Assembly: GCA_963777625.1 (NCBI GenBank)
Contig: CAVZRO010000011.1
Span: 1-64,000, forward strand
DNA length: 64,000 nucleotides
Direction of reading: 5' to 3'
Origin: DATDIC01 sp963777625
GTDB lineage: Bacteria; Pseudomonadota; Alphaproteobacteria; Acetobacterales; Acetobacteraceae
Under the pieces are notes generated by a model. It did no database searches, had not been told where the DNA came from, and saw only the letters and a list, made by a program, of their open reading frames with translations. Position numbers and translations under genes: made by a program. Shown one piece after another: positions 52,916 through 62,873 of the stretch (position 1 is the first letter of the stretch; each line of letters opens with the position of its first letter).

Positions 52916-54398
52916 ATGGGTCTCGACGATGCAACCGGCACGCAAGCGCGGTTCGAGGATTACACAGCAAGTTTGGCATCGGTGCTCGGCCATGCCGACC
53001 GGGTCAGGCCATTCGCGGACTACTGTATCGGACTGCTGTCGGCGGAGGGTCGCAAGAGTGTCGAGCCGCTGGCGGCGGTGACCGCGCCGGAGCGCACCGC
53101 GGCGCAGCACCAATCGCTGCCGCACTTTGTGGCGCAGGCGCCGTGGCCGGATCGGGCGATGCTGCGCCGTGTGCGCGACTGTGTGCTGCCATCCATCACG
53201 CGGGACGAACCGGTCCAAGCGTGGATCATCGACGATACCGGGTTCCCCAAGAAGGGCAGCCATTCGGTCGGGGTGGCGCGGCAGTATTGCGGTCAGTTGG
53301 GCAAGCGGGACAACTGCCAGGTGGCAGTGAGTTTGTCAGTGGCGACCCATCAGGGAAGCTTGCCGGTTGCCTACCGGCTGTATCTACCGAAGGAGTGGGC
53401 CGACGATGCGGCCCGCCGAAAGATCGCCGGCGTGCCGGACGACGTTGGTTTCCAGACCAAGCCGGAGATCGCGTTGCAGCAGCTGCGCGAGGCGCTGGCG
53501 GATGGTGTGCCATCGGCGCCGGTGCTGATGGACCCGGCCTATGGCAACGACAGCAAACTGCGAGCCGGGATCAGCGAACTTGGGCTGACCTATGTGGCCG
53601 GCATCCTGCCCGCCACGATGGTGTGGCGGCCCGGCGAGGCAGCGTTGCCACCGGCGTCCCACTCAGGCCGCGGCCGGCCCGGCAAGCGGCTGCGCCGTGA
53701 CGCGACGCATCGTCCGGTGTCGGCCAAGACGCTGGCTCTGGAGCTCGACGCCGCTGCCTGGCAACAGATCAAATGGCGGGACGGCAGCAACACGCCGCTG
53801 AGCTCGCGGTTCGCCCGATGGCGGGTGCGTCCGGCGCATGAAGCCTGTCCTCGGGCGGGCCTTCGGCCCGGCCCGGGGAACGCCAGGCGGAATGAACCGG
53901 CGCCAGAGGAGTGGCTGCTGATCGAGTGGCCGGAGGGCGAGGCCGAACCGGATCACTACTGGCTCTGCACGCTGGCGGCCGACATCACGCTCGAGCGCAT
54001 GGTCGATCAGGCCAAGATGCGCTGGCGCATCGAGCGCGACTATCTCGAACTCAAACAGGAAGTCGGCCTGGGTCACTACGAAGGCCGTGGTTGGCGTGGC
54101 TTCCATCATCACGCAACTCTCTGTGTCGCTGCCTACGGTTTCCTGATTTCCGAGAAGGAGACGATTCCCCCCTCAGGACCAGCCCGCTCCTGGCGAGGCG
54201 CGCAATCTTGCCTTCCCGATGGTTATCGACCCAGAGGATCTGCCACTGCGTTCGCAACGCCACATGCCGCACTCAATCGCCACGTTGCGTATCCGCCTCG
54301 CGCGAGCTTTGGCCCACGCACTGCCGCGATGTCCCTGTTGCGGACAGATGCGTCAGAAGGCGGCGGTAATTCCCGCTTTCGCGGGAATGACGAGATGA
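52916..54398 (+). CDS. IS701-family transposase, frameshifted at 3' end
   Basis: A DDE transposase of about 494 residues, starting MGLDDATGTQARFEDYTASL. The first acidic motif is AWIIDDTGFPKKGSHSVGVA, then ARQYCGQLGKRDNCQVAVSL; MDPAYGNDSKLRAGISELGL gives the second Asp; WRIERDYLELKQEVGLGHYE gives the Glu. At the C6 run 54167-54172 the frame breaks; restoring it yields PAPGEARNLAFPMVIDPEDL and SIATLRIRLARALAHALPRC. The last codons run into a REP copy, so the right end of the IS is lost or masked. I could not match terminal inverted repeats. Confidence 0.8.
54367..54391. repeat. REP copy fused to transposase 3' end
   Basis: aattcccgctttcgcgggaatgacg palindrome overlapping the final transposase codons (AVIPAFAGM). 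With the REP pair at 52715-52777 the IS is enclosed by REP copies. Confidence 0.7.
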
Positions 54399-54525
54399 CG
54401 CGGTTTCCAGCAACTCCTTAGGTTGCACCATAATTCTTGAATTATGCCTCGGAAGAGGCCACGGTATGCCGGCGGTCCGCTCCGAGTAAACTCAGACTTT
54501 TGCAACAGAGGAAGGAACGCCATAG

Positions 54526-54735
54526 ATGGCACAGTCACCGAAGCATTCGGCGAGCGAGCATCACCATCAGGCAGCCGCTCACCACCACGCCGCCGCGCAT
54601 CATCACCATCAGGCGGCGCATCATCACGATCTCGGCGAGCACGCAGAGGCCAAGCAGCACGCGGCCGCGGCCCTCGAACACAGCGAGGCCGCGCACAAAA
54701 CCACCACGACCGCCCACGGTCATTCTCAAAAATAA
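54526..54735 (+). CDS. Histidine-rich small protein
   Basis: A 69-residue protein with 20 histidines (QAAAHHHAAAHHHHQAAHHH). It has a good ribosome-binding site (gaggaagg) before ATG 54526. The pattern of HH/HHH groups separated by Ala-rich helices recalls metal-buffering or stress-related His-rich proteins of the group. No signal peptide. It lies 1.8 kb from the dmeRF-like efflux genes, on the same strand, with the IS between. Nickel/cobalt/zinc binding is inferred from composition only. A strong hairpin terminator follows at 54769. Confidence 0.7.
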   Translation: MAQSPKHSASEHHHQAAAHHHAAAHHHHQAAHHHDLGEHAEAKQHAAAALEHSEAAHKTTTTAHGHSQK

Positions 54736-54780
54736 CGACGTGAGGAGAGGACGGCAATAACGACGTAAGGAGAGGACGGC
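54731..54780. repeat. 25-bp tandem repeat, two copies
   Basis: aataacgacgtgaggagagg acggc and aataacgacgtaaggagagg acggc in direct tandem (one mismatch). It follows the stop of the His-rich protein; the second copy forms the left arm of a terminator hairpin. Confidence 0.8.
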
Positions 54781-54792
54781 CAAGTCCTCTCC
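54769..54792 (+). terminator. Rho-independent-type terminator
   Basis: ggagaggac-ggccaa-gtcctctcc: perfect 9-bp stem followed by ctcgttttctc. It ends the His-rich protein transcript. Confidence 0.75.
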
Positions 54793-55328
54793 CTCGTTTT
54801 CTCAGTGACGGGTTTTCCCAGTGAAAGGTGGGCAGCGTCACGGTTTGTGTGACGATGTCATCGCCGCAAACTCTTGGGTCGGGCTTACGCAAGTTTCATA
54901 AGTCTTGCAGATCGGGTGAAAACTCCACCGCCTCGGCTGCACGGGCAGGAATAGAGATTCCGTGTGGCTCGCGCAGAGCGCCGCGATTGCTGACCGGGGC
55001 TTTTACGGCTCGGGCCGGAGACGAAGTTTCGTCCGTATGGTGAACACTCCCGTTGGAAGGGAAGCCCCGCCCTTGCGCTCGGTCATTCCCGCGCAAGCGG
55101 GAATCCAGCGACAGCCCGTGCAACCGCGACCTCGGCGTGGATGCCCGCCTGCGTGGGCATGACGAGGAAGAGTCAAGAATTACACCGATTGGTATTACAC
55201 GGGGCTATCAGCCCCTATCTGACTGGATTGTCCGGCCACCTCTGATTTTCAGGGACGTATTGTTATCCATAATTCGCGGCTTACGGTAAGAAACAGACCA
55301 TCCAGCGGTTGATCCGGGTCGCGACCGA
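54793..55328. other. Intergenic stretch with REP copies
   Basis: 54793-55328 holds a REP palindrome at 55082-55107 (gtcattcccgcgcaagcgggaatcc) and a degenerate form near 55142-55165 (tgcccgcctgcgtgggcatgac). No convincing gene is seen. Confidence 0.55.
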
Positions 55329-55961
55329 CTAGAAACCCACCAAGCGGCGCAGCGCAATATCGCAATACATGTAGCGCTGGAGAGAAAAGCCGACGACCTT
55401 CCAGTCGGAGGCGACGATTAGTTCATTCACGGCCTGAACAACGCCGTAAGGCGCCTGACCCAAATGGTCGTAAAGCGTGTAGTCGTTGAAGACTAACAGA
55501 CCGTCATGTTTTATCTTGCCGACACTGGCGGCGGCATCGCGGCGGACATCGTCATAAGTGTGTCCGGCGTCGATATAGAGAATGTCAAAGAAATTATCCG
55601 GGTAGGCGGCAATGCGCTCGTGGCTTTGGCCTTGCTCCACCACCATGATGTCGCAGGCGGAGGCGAAAAACTCCTCGTAAAAGGCGCGGTGGGAGCGCGT
55701 GCCGAAGAATTCGGTGACTGGCTTGCCCCATAGTTCAGGCTTCGTGTGTAAATCGAACAGGTCGATAGCGACAAATTTGGCGGGTCTCATGTGGTCAATG
55801 AGAAAACGCGTAAAGCCGCCGATGCCGACGCCGACCTCGCCAATCACCAAACCTTTCTCCGACCGCAGCGACAGCAGCATGTCGCTACGATCAAAAAAGG
55901 CGCGGGCATTGTGGAAATGCTCGGCAGAGAGGCCCGGATGGTCCATGTGTGGGTGCGGCAT
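55329..55961 (-). CDS. Class I SAM-dependent methyltransferase-like protein
   Basis: A 210-residue protein starting MPHPHMDHPGLSAEHFHNAR at 55961. The SAM-binding strand is GLVIGEVGVGIGGFTRFLID, followed by FVAIDLFDLHT, then FDILYIDAGHTYDDVRRDAA, a segment typical of Methyltransf_24-like enzymes, and DGLLVFNDYTLYDHLGQAPY. No target-recognition domain. It is a stand-alone gene between REP-rich spacers. The substrate is unknown, perhaps a sugar or polysaccharide precursor as in related proteins. Confidence 0.72.
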   Translation of the reverse strand: MPHPHMDHPGLSAEHFHNARAFFDRSDMLLSLRSEKGLVIGEVGVGIGGFTRFLIDHMRPAKFVAIDLFDLHTKPELWGKPVTEFFGTRSHRAFYEEFFASACDIMVVEQGQSHERIAAYPDNFFDILYIDAGHTYDDVRRDAAASVGKIKHDGLLVFNDYTLYDHLGQAPYGVVQAVNELIVASDWKVVGFSLQRYMYCDIALRRLVGF

Positions 55962-56210
55962 ACGATCACGAACTCCGGCTTTTTGCGTGCAGTCAGGGTG
56001 GAGCGAAAAGCGGCGGGCCTCAGGTGCCGGTTTCTGACGAGTTAACCGCCATATATTTGGTTCTCCAAAACGTGGTAGGCCCGGTCGGGAAGCAAAGCGA
56101 CAGCTAGGCATTTAGTTGCAAATCTCTGCACGGTAAAATGGAAAAAGGGGCAAATGTGCAGGTATGCGAGGTAGGGGAGTCAAAAGGCCCGCTGTCGTTA
56201 CGGAAGGCTG

Positions 56211-56522
56211 GTGCTAGATAACATTGCCAAAACCAAGTTTGGGTCAGGAACTAAGGCACAAACGGTGGCCCCAGATCTCAAAATTCTGAATATTACTATT
56301 ACGAAAGAAGGGCATCTCTACTCAGGCGAGCAGGATCATAAGACGTTCGAAGTCGATTTTGGGATTGAAGGCCGCTGCTCAGACGGAAAAGTCAGCAAGG
56401 GCGGGGGTCACGCTTCAATCTTTGAGGAGTCACCGGGCGAATACAACCTCATGTTGGTTGACATCATGCAGGGTAAGTTGCTCACGGACATCCATCCTCC
56501 TTTTTGCTCTGTTGCCGAATAA
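56211..56522 (+). CDS. Hypothetical protein with lower GC
   Basis: A 103-residue frame from GTG 56211 (MLDNIAKTKFGSGTKAQTVA). LKILNITITKEGHLYSGEQD, HKTFEVDFGIEGRCSDGKVS and YNLMLVDIMQGKLLTDIHPP suggest a small beta-rich domain. I recognise no family. GC is below the surroundings, and the gene sits where pal would be expected after tolB, so it may be foreign. 55962-56210 shows nothing else. Confidence 0.45.
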   Translation: MLDNIAKTKFGSGTKAQTVAPDLKILNITITKEGHLYSGEQDHKTFEVDFGIEGRCSDGKVSKGGGHASIFEESPGEYNLMLVDIMQGKLLTDIHPPFCSVAE

Positions 56523-56644
56523 CCAACGTAGGCTGGCGGGCCTTGTTGCATTAACTGGCCCAAGGCGAAGGTGCGACGCAGCGATCCAGGTGGTTCGAGC
56601 GGCGAGACGGAACAGCCGCTCGACCCGCGCCAAATGGGCCCTGG

Positions 56645-58084
56645 TTAGCCGCCCAGCGGTGACCAGGCGGGATCGGAGGCCCCGGTCGGCGTCGTGATCA
56701 TCCGTTGGTTGAAACCGGTAATATCGACCGATCCCAAATGAGACGAGAAGCCTTCGCCCCGGCTGCCGGTGGCGCGCGTGGTGCTGAAATAGGCCAGCAC
56801 TCGGCCGTTCGGGCAGAACGTCGGTCCTTCCACATCCCAGCCTTCGGCCAACAAGCGCTCGCCGCTGCCGTCCGGGTGCATCACGCCGATCGAGAAATTC
56901 GACTGGTCGCCGCCGTAGCGCGTGAAAGCAATCAGGTCACCGCGCGGCGACCACACCGGGGTGCCGTATCGTCCGCGTCCGTAACTGATCCGCCTCGCGC
57001 CACCGCCGCCGGCCGACATGACGTAAAGCTGCGGATCACCGCCGCGATCGGAATTGAACACGATCTGCGATCCGTCCGGGCTGTAACAGGGGCTGACATC
57101 GATCGAGCTCGCATTGGTCAGTTGGCGGGTTGCCCGGCTGCCGACATCGACCACCACGATCGAGGAGCCCTGGCCCCGTGCCAGAGCCATGATCACGCTG
57201 CCTCCGTCCGGCGAGAACCGCGGCGACAGCGTCATGCCCTGGAAATCGCCCAACACCGTCTGCCGCCCCGACCCGAGATCGAACAGATAGACGCGCGGAC
57301 GCTGATTGGCGTAGCTCATGAAGGCGATCTGGTCGTTCTTCGGCGAAAATCGCGGCGTCAGCACGGTCCATGAGCCGTTGGAGAGATACCGGTTGTTGGC
57401 GCCATCCTGGTCCATGATCGCCAGCCGCCGGGTTTCGCGGCCACGCGGGCCGGTTACCGCCACGTAGACGATGCGCGTATCGAAGTAGCCCTTTTCGCCC
57501 AGCAGGCGCTCGTAGATCACGTCGGCGATGATGTGCGCGATGCGCCGCCAGTTGGCCTGCGTGGTGGTGTAGGCGGTGCCCTGGATCTGCTGGTGCGGCA
57601 GCACGTCCCACAGGCGGAACTCCACGCGGACGCTGCCGCCGTTGCCTGCCACGCGCCCGGTTACCAGCGCCTGCGCGCCGATGGCCGCCCAGTTGGGGAA
57701 GTTGGGTATGTCTGACCCGGCGGACGCCTGGATATAGGCGGCCTGGTCGATCACCCGGAACAGCCCGGAGCTGGCGAGGTCGTTGGAGATCACCCCGGCA
57801 ATGTCAGTGCCGAGCTGCTGGGACGCCGGGTCGGCGCCGGCAAACACCGGCAAGGCGATCGGGATGGGCGCCGCGCGGGCGCGGTTCACGTCGATGACGG
57901 CGCTCTGCCCGCCCGCGGCGGCCGACGGCGCGGCGGTCTGCGCGCGCACCCCGGCCGGCAGCGCCAGGCCACCCAGCGTCGCCGCCAGCAGGCGCCGGCG
58001 CCGCACCGGCCAGAGGGAGAAATCACCATTGCTACGATCGTTCATGCTTATCTCTTCCAGCTTGTCCGGGTAGATGCTCGTCAT
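56645..58084 (-). CDS. tolB: Tol-Pal system beta-propeller protein TolB
   Basis: A 479-residue periplasmic protein with a signal (RRRRLLAATLGGLALPAGVR). The N-terminal domain (PIALPVFAGADPASQQLGTD, IAGVISNDLASSGLFRVIDQ) precedes a six-bladed propeller with repeated SPDG/SPRG turns (TPRFSPKNDQIAFMSYANQR, LSPRFSPDGGSVIMALARGQ, SPCYSPDGSQIVFNSDRGGD, GTPVWSPRGDLIAFTRYGG). Part of the trans-envelope Tol-Pal machine for outer-membrane constriction. The start overlaps the tolA stop (ATGA). Confidence 0.93.
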   Translation of the reverse strand: MTSIYPDKLEEISMNDRSNGDFSLWPVRRRRLLAATLGGLALPAGVRAQTAAPSAAAGGQSAVIDVNRARAAPIPIALPVFAGADPASQQLGTDIAGVISNDLASSGLFRVIDQAAYIQASAGSDIPNFPNWAAIGAQALVTGRVAGNGGSVRVEFRLWDVLPHQQIQGTAYTTTQANWRRIAHIIADVIYERLLGEKGYFDTRIVYVAVTGPRGRETRRLAIMDQDGANNRYLSNGSWTVLTPRFSPKNDQIAFMSYANQRPRVYLFDLGSGRQTVLGDFQGMTLSPRFSPDGGSVIMALARGQGSSIVVVDVGSRATRQLTNASSIDVSPCYSPDGSQIVFNSDRGGDPQLYVMSAGGGGARRISYGRGRYGTPVWSPRGDLIAFTRYGGDQSNFSIGVMHPDGSGERLLAEGWDVEGPTFCPNGRVLAYFSTTRATGSRGEGFSSHLGSVDITGFNQRMITTPTGASDPAWSPLGG

Positions 58085-59079
58085 GGGCGGAATCGGAAGG
58101 TCAATACGTTCACTTTGCCGAGCATGTCCCGCGGCAGCGGCAGCGTCGCGCAGGACGGGTCCATCACGGCGCGCACGGCGCGCTCGGCGAACGCGCGGAA
58201 CCGCGGGTCATTCAGCCGGCCCTGGTCGGGCGCGGCAACTGCGGCGTCGCGCACCACGCCGGACTGATCGGTGGTGACCGTCAGCAGGGCCTGCATCTTG
58301 TCGAGATCGAGCGCGCCGGGGTCAGTGGTCCAGCACGGCCGCACATGATCGCCGATGGCGCCGCGCTGTGCGGCGGTGAGCGCCGAGGTGTCGTTGCCGG
58401 CCGGATTGCCACCCCCGTTCGGGGCGCCGCCCTGGGCCGGGTTCGCCCGCGCTGTCGGCGGCTGCGGCTGCTGCACCATGGCGCGCAGCTTCTCCAGCGT
58501 GTTCTGCAGCTCCTGGCTTTGGGGTGCCGGGTTCTTGGTCGGGTTCCGCTGTGAGGTGGCGCTCGGCATTGGCGGCGGCGGCACCGGCACCGGGGGCACC
58601 GGCAAGGGCGGAGCCGCGGCGGTTGGGGACGGCGTGGGTGGCGGCGGTGCGGGTGGAGGTGGCGGCAGCGGCAAGCTGGGGGCGGGAGTCGGTGTGGGCA
58701 CCGGCGGGGGTGAGGGCACCGGCGGCGTGACGGTCGGCGGGGCCGGCGACGGCGCGGGGGCCGGCGGAGGCGGCGGCGGCGGGGGTGGCGGCGCCTCGTT
58801 CGGCTGGACGGGCGGCGGCTGCGGGGTGGGCGGAACCGGCAGAGCGGTGGGCGCGGTGGCAGGGGCGGGAACCGGAGCCGGCGTCGGGGCCTGCATCGAG
58901 CTCGCCGCCGTGCCTTGGAACACCATGTCGACGGTGTCTTCCGGCGGTGCCTCGGGCGGCCGAAAGAACGGCAGGCCGATCAGCAGGATCGCCAGCACCA
59001 GCACGTGCAGGCCGGCCGATACCGCGGCGCCTCGCCGGAGTTCCGGGTTCATCCCGGACGGAAACATCGCGCCCCACAT
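58081..59079 (-). CDS. tolA: TolA-like energy-transducing protein
   Basis: A 332-residue protein with one N-terminal membrane anchor (SAGLHVLVLAILLIGLPFFR), a long Pro/Ala-rich periplasmic stalk (NEAPPPPPPPPPPAPAPSPA and similar) and a C-terminal domain (LTAAQRGAIGDHVRPCWTTD, LTVTTDQSGVVRDAAVA, AFAERAVRAVMDPSC) of TolA/TonB type. It couples TolQR proton-motive force to TolB/Pal. Between tolR and tolB as usual; Pro-rich instead of the Ala/Lys-rich stalk of E. coli TolA, common in alphaproteobacteria. Confidence 0.88.
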   Translation of the reverse strand: MWGAMFPSGMNPELRRGAAVSAGLHVLVLAILLIGLPFFRPPEAPPEDTVDMVFQGTAASSMQAPTPAPVPAPATAPTALPVPPTPQPPPVQPNEAPPPPPPPPPPAPAPSPAPPTVTPPVPSPPPVPTPTPAPSLPLPPPPPAPPPPTPSPTAAAPPLPVPPVPVPPPPMPSATSQRNPTKNPAPQSQELQNTLEKLRAMVQQPQPPTARANPAQGGAPNGGGNPAGNDTSALTAAQRGAIGDHVRPCWTTDPGALDLDKMQALLTVTTDQSGVVRDAAVAAPDQGRLNDPRFRAFAERAVRAVMDPSCATLPLPRDMLGKVNVLTFRFRP

Positions 59080-59102
59080 GGTGCGTCACACGCGAAAACG
59101 GC

Positions 59103-59651
<549 letters not shown>

Positions 59652-59652
59652 G

Positions 59653-60369
<717 letters not shown>

Positions 60370-60384
60370 CGCATCAACTCCTTA

Positions 60385-60838
60385 TCAGGCCGGCGGCCGT
60401 GCCGCCTGCATCTCCATCAACGCCTGCCGCCAGCGCGGCGGAATGCGCGCCGGCCAATGGCCGCCCGGCGGCACGCAGGCAAGCTCCACTTCGAGAACCG
60501 CGCAGGATCCGAGCGGACCCTGCACGTCCTGGCGCAGCAGCACGGCCGCCGCGCGGATTTTTGTCGAACTCGGTGACGACGACGAGCGAATCGTCCAGCC
60601 GGGCCGGGCGCAGATAGTCCACTTTGATGCGTCGCACCACGAACATGAGGTTGCAGTCGCGCAGCAGTTCGGCATGGGGGATTCCCAGGGCGCGCATTGC
60701 TTCGGTCCGCGCCCGCTCGGCGAAGCGCAGGTAGTTGGCGTGATAGACGATGCCGGCCGCATCGGTGTCCTCATAATAGACACGCAGCGGGTAGCGGTGC
60801 TGGCCTTCCAGCAGCGTGGAGCCGGGGTTTCCGGTCAT
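60385..60838 (-). CDS. ybgC: YbgC-type acyl-CoA thioesterase, frameshifted
   Basis: The hotdog-fold thioesterase of the tol cluster. LRVYYEDTDAAGIVYHANYL (catalytic Asp/Tyr/His region) and RFAERARTEAMRALGI are intact. At a T5 run (60558-60562, read as A5 on the coding strand) the frame breaks. The correct continuation IRAAAVLLRQDVQGPLGSCA, then LEVELACVPPGG, ends at 60385. Corrected length about 150 residues. The homopolymer position makes a consensus error very likely. Between ruvB and tolQ. Confidence 0.87.
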
Positions 60839-61917
60839 TCATCGTGGCCTGTGGTGGTGTCCCCGGGAGCATTATCGCCGGGGTCGGCATCGCGCAGCAG
60901 ATCGAGCTGATCGGGGGTGCGCGGCGGGGGTGCCAGGCTGAGGTGGCGCCAGCCCGGCTCCCCTAGCATGCGGCCGCGGCTGGTGCGGAGGACCAGGCCT
61001 TCCTGGATGAGGAACGGCTCGATCACGTCTTCGAGCGTGTCGCGTGCCTCGGCCAGGGCGGCGGCGAGGGTTTCGACGCCGACCGGGCCGCCGGCGTGGT
61101 GCTCGGCGATGCGCAGGAGGTATCGCCGGTCCATGGCGTCGAGGCCGCGGGCGTCAACTTCGAGGCGGGTGAGCGCGGCGTCGGCGACGGCGCGGTCGAT
61201 CGGGGTGGTGGCGGCGACGGCGGCGAAGTCGCGGACGCGGCGCAGCAGGCGTCCGGCGATGCGCGGGGTGCCGCGGGAGCGGCGGGCGATCTCGGTGGCG
61301 CCGTCCTGGGTCAGGTCGGTGGCCAGCTTGTCGGCGCCGCGGCGGACGATGAGTTCCAGCTCGGCCGGAGTGTAGAAGATCAGACGCAGCGGGATGCCGA
61401 AGCGGTCGCGCAAAGGGGTGGCCAGCAGGCCGGCGCGGGTGGTGGCGCCGACCAGGGTGAAGGGCGGCAGGTCGATGCGGACGGAGCGGGCGGCGGGGCC
61501 TTCACCGATGATCAGGTCGAGCTGGAAGTCCTCCATGGCGGGGTAGAGGATTTCCTCGATGGCGGGCTGCAGGCGGTGGATTTCGTCGATGAACAGCACG
61601 TCCCGGGGCTGCAGGTTGGTGAGGATCGCGGCGAGGTCGCCGGCGCGCTGGATGACGGGGCCGGAGGTGGCGCGGAAGCCGACGCCGAGTTCGCGGGCGA
61701 CGATCTGGGCGAGCGTGGTCTTGCCCAGGCCGGGAGGGCCGTGGAGCAGGACGTGGTCCAGGGCTTCGCCGCGGGCGCGGGCGGCCTGGATGAAGACCGC
61801 GAGGTTTTCGCGGGAGGCGCGCTGGCCGACGAATTCCGCGAGGGTTTGCGGCCGGAGCGAGGCTTCGGCGGCGTCTTCGTCGCGGCGGCCGGGGGTGATG
61901 GTACGGGAGTCGCTCAC
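60835..61917 (-). CDS. ruvB: Holliday junction helicase RuvB
   Basis: A AAA+ motor of branch migration, about 360 residues. GTG 61915-61917 (VSDSRTITPGRRDEDAAEAS) is the best start, because the longer frame upstream runs through a tandem repeat. Walker A is GPPGLGKTT (60-68), with Walker B DVLFIDEIHRLQ, sensor GATTRAGLLATPLRDRFG and C-terminal winged helix (GGPVGVETLAAALAEARDTL). It overlaps ybgC by four bases. The usual neighbours ruvC/ruvA are absent upstream; a minisatellite lies there. Confidence 0.93.
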   Translation of the reverse strand: MSDSRTITPGRRDEDAAEASLRPQTLAEFVGQRASRENLAVFIQAARARGEALDHVLLHGPPGLGKTTLAQIVARELGVGFRATSGPVIQRAGDLAAILTNLQPRDVLFIDEIHRLQPAIEEILYPAMEDFQLDLIIGEGPAARSVRIDLPPFTLVGATTRAGLLATPLRDRFGIPLRLIFYTPAELELIVRRGADKLATDLTQDGATEIARRSRGTPRIAGRLLRRVRDFAAVAATTPIDRAVADAALTRLEVDARGLDAMDRRYLLRIAEHHAGGPVGVETLAAALAEARDTLEDVIEPFLIQEGLVLRTSRGRMLGEPGWRHLSLAPPPRTPDQLDLLRDADPGDNAPGDTTTGHDE

Positions 61918-62061
61918 ATATGGGGGTTCCTGCTGGGGGGAGATACAGGGGGGATGGAGTTTGGGGCAAATGGGGGTGGTTGGGGATAGGGAGGTGGGGG
62001 TTGGGGGTGGCGTGCCGCTGGGCGGAGCTGGTGGGCACGAGGCTGTTTTTGCCCGTGCCGA

Positions 62062-62230
62062 GGCGTGCATCAGGGCGGTTTTTCGGGGTCTGAAGTGTAC
62101 ATCAGGGCGGTTTGGGGCGCCTGGAGATGTACATCTGAGCATTTTGGGGCGTGCCGAGGTGTACATCCGGGCAGTTTGGGGCGCCCGGCGATGTACATCT
62201 GGGCGTTTTGGGGTTTGATGAAGTGTACGC
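62062..62230. repeat. 32-bp tandem repeat, five copies plus a partial
   Basis: Five imperfect 32-bp units (62062-62221) share gtgtacatc.gggc.gtttgggg; a partial sixth follows. A degenerate half-unit may precede (about 62040-62061). Starts 145 bp upstream of the ruvB start. No unique spacers, so not a CRISPR. Confidence 0.8.
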
Positions 62231-62315
62231 TAGAGTAGATCGACATGATTGCGGCGCGTTCCCGGGGCGCTAACGCGGTTAGGAAATTTTCCGGGTGCCG
62301 GTGATAGTTAACAGC

Positions 62316-62858
62316 ATGGATCATCTGGGCGGTTGCCATTGCGGTAATATTCGTGTTCGCCTTCGGCTTCCAAAGCCGCCGGAAGATTACGCGCTGCGAA
62401 CGTGCACCTGCTCATTTTGCCGTAGCCATAGTCCGCGCATTGTTGCCGACCATGAAGGAAGCTTTGAGGTCTGGGCGGATGACTGGTTGCTGGTCGAAAA
62501 CTATCGCTTCGGCACCAAGACCTGTGATTTTGTGATTTGCCGACGTTGCGGTGTCTTTATCGCAGCCCTCGGAGAGATGCCTGCTGGAACACGAGCAGTG
62601 GTAAATGTGAACTGCTTGGATGATCGTGAAAGGTTCACATCGGAGCCCCTGCTTCATGACTTTGGGGGCGAGAGTTCTGGAAACCAGATTATCGCGCCGG
62701 GCAGAGAAGTGGATGCCTGCATATATCTACCGCTAGGCGCGTTACTCCGCTCGACCAACAATCAGTCCGAACCAATGGCCTCAGGCTGCACAATTCGAGA
62801 ATTTCGCAGCAAAATCAGGGCACTGAAAAGATTTGGCCTTTTTCGCTGCGTAACTTAG
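62316..62858 (+). CDS. GFA-family (glutathione-dependent formaldehyde-activating-like) protein
   Basis: A 180-residue protein, ATG 62316 (MDHLGGCHCGNIRVRLRLPK; a GTG at 62295 would add 7). The zinc-binding motifs GCHCGN and CTCSFCR are present, with CRRCGVFIAALGEMPAG as the third site, as in Gfa/CENP-V proteins. The last 40 residues (from about TNNQSEPMASGC) do not look like family sequence, so the 3' end may be altered by the adjoining resolvase element. Enzymatic activity unknown. Confidence 0.72.
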   Translation: MDHLGGCHCGNIRVRLRLPKPPEDYALRTCTCSFCRSHSPRIVADHEGSFEVWADDWLLVENYRFGTKTCDFVICRRCGVFIAALGEMPAGTRAVVNVNCLDDRERFTSEPLLHDFGGESSGNQIIAPGREVDACIYLPLGALLRSTNNQSEPMASGCTIREFRSKIRALKRFGLFRCVT

Positions 62859-62873
62859 CTGCATAATGGCGGC

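Noticed and set aside
54422..54525. Right terminal inverted repeat of the IS701-type element
   Set aside because: I compared both flanks and found no convincing inverted match, so the IS ends were not marked.
61918..62166. An N-terminal extension of RuvB reading through the 32-bp tandem repeats
   Set aside because: The unit length is not a multiple of three, the translation is low complexity, and RuvB homologues start at the GTG at 61917.
62062..62230. CRISPR array from regularly spaced repeats
   Set aside because: Units are directly adjacent at a 32-bp period with no unique spacers and no cas genes.
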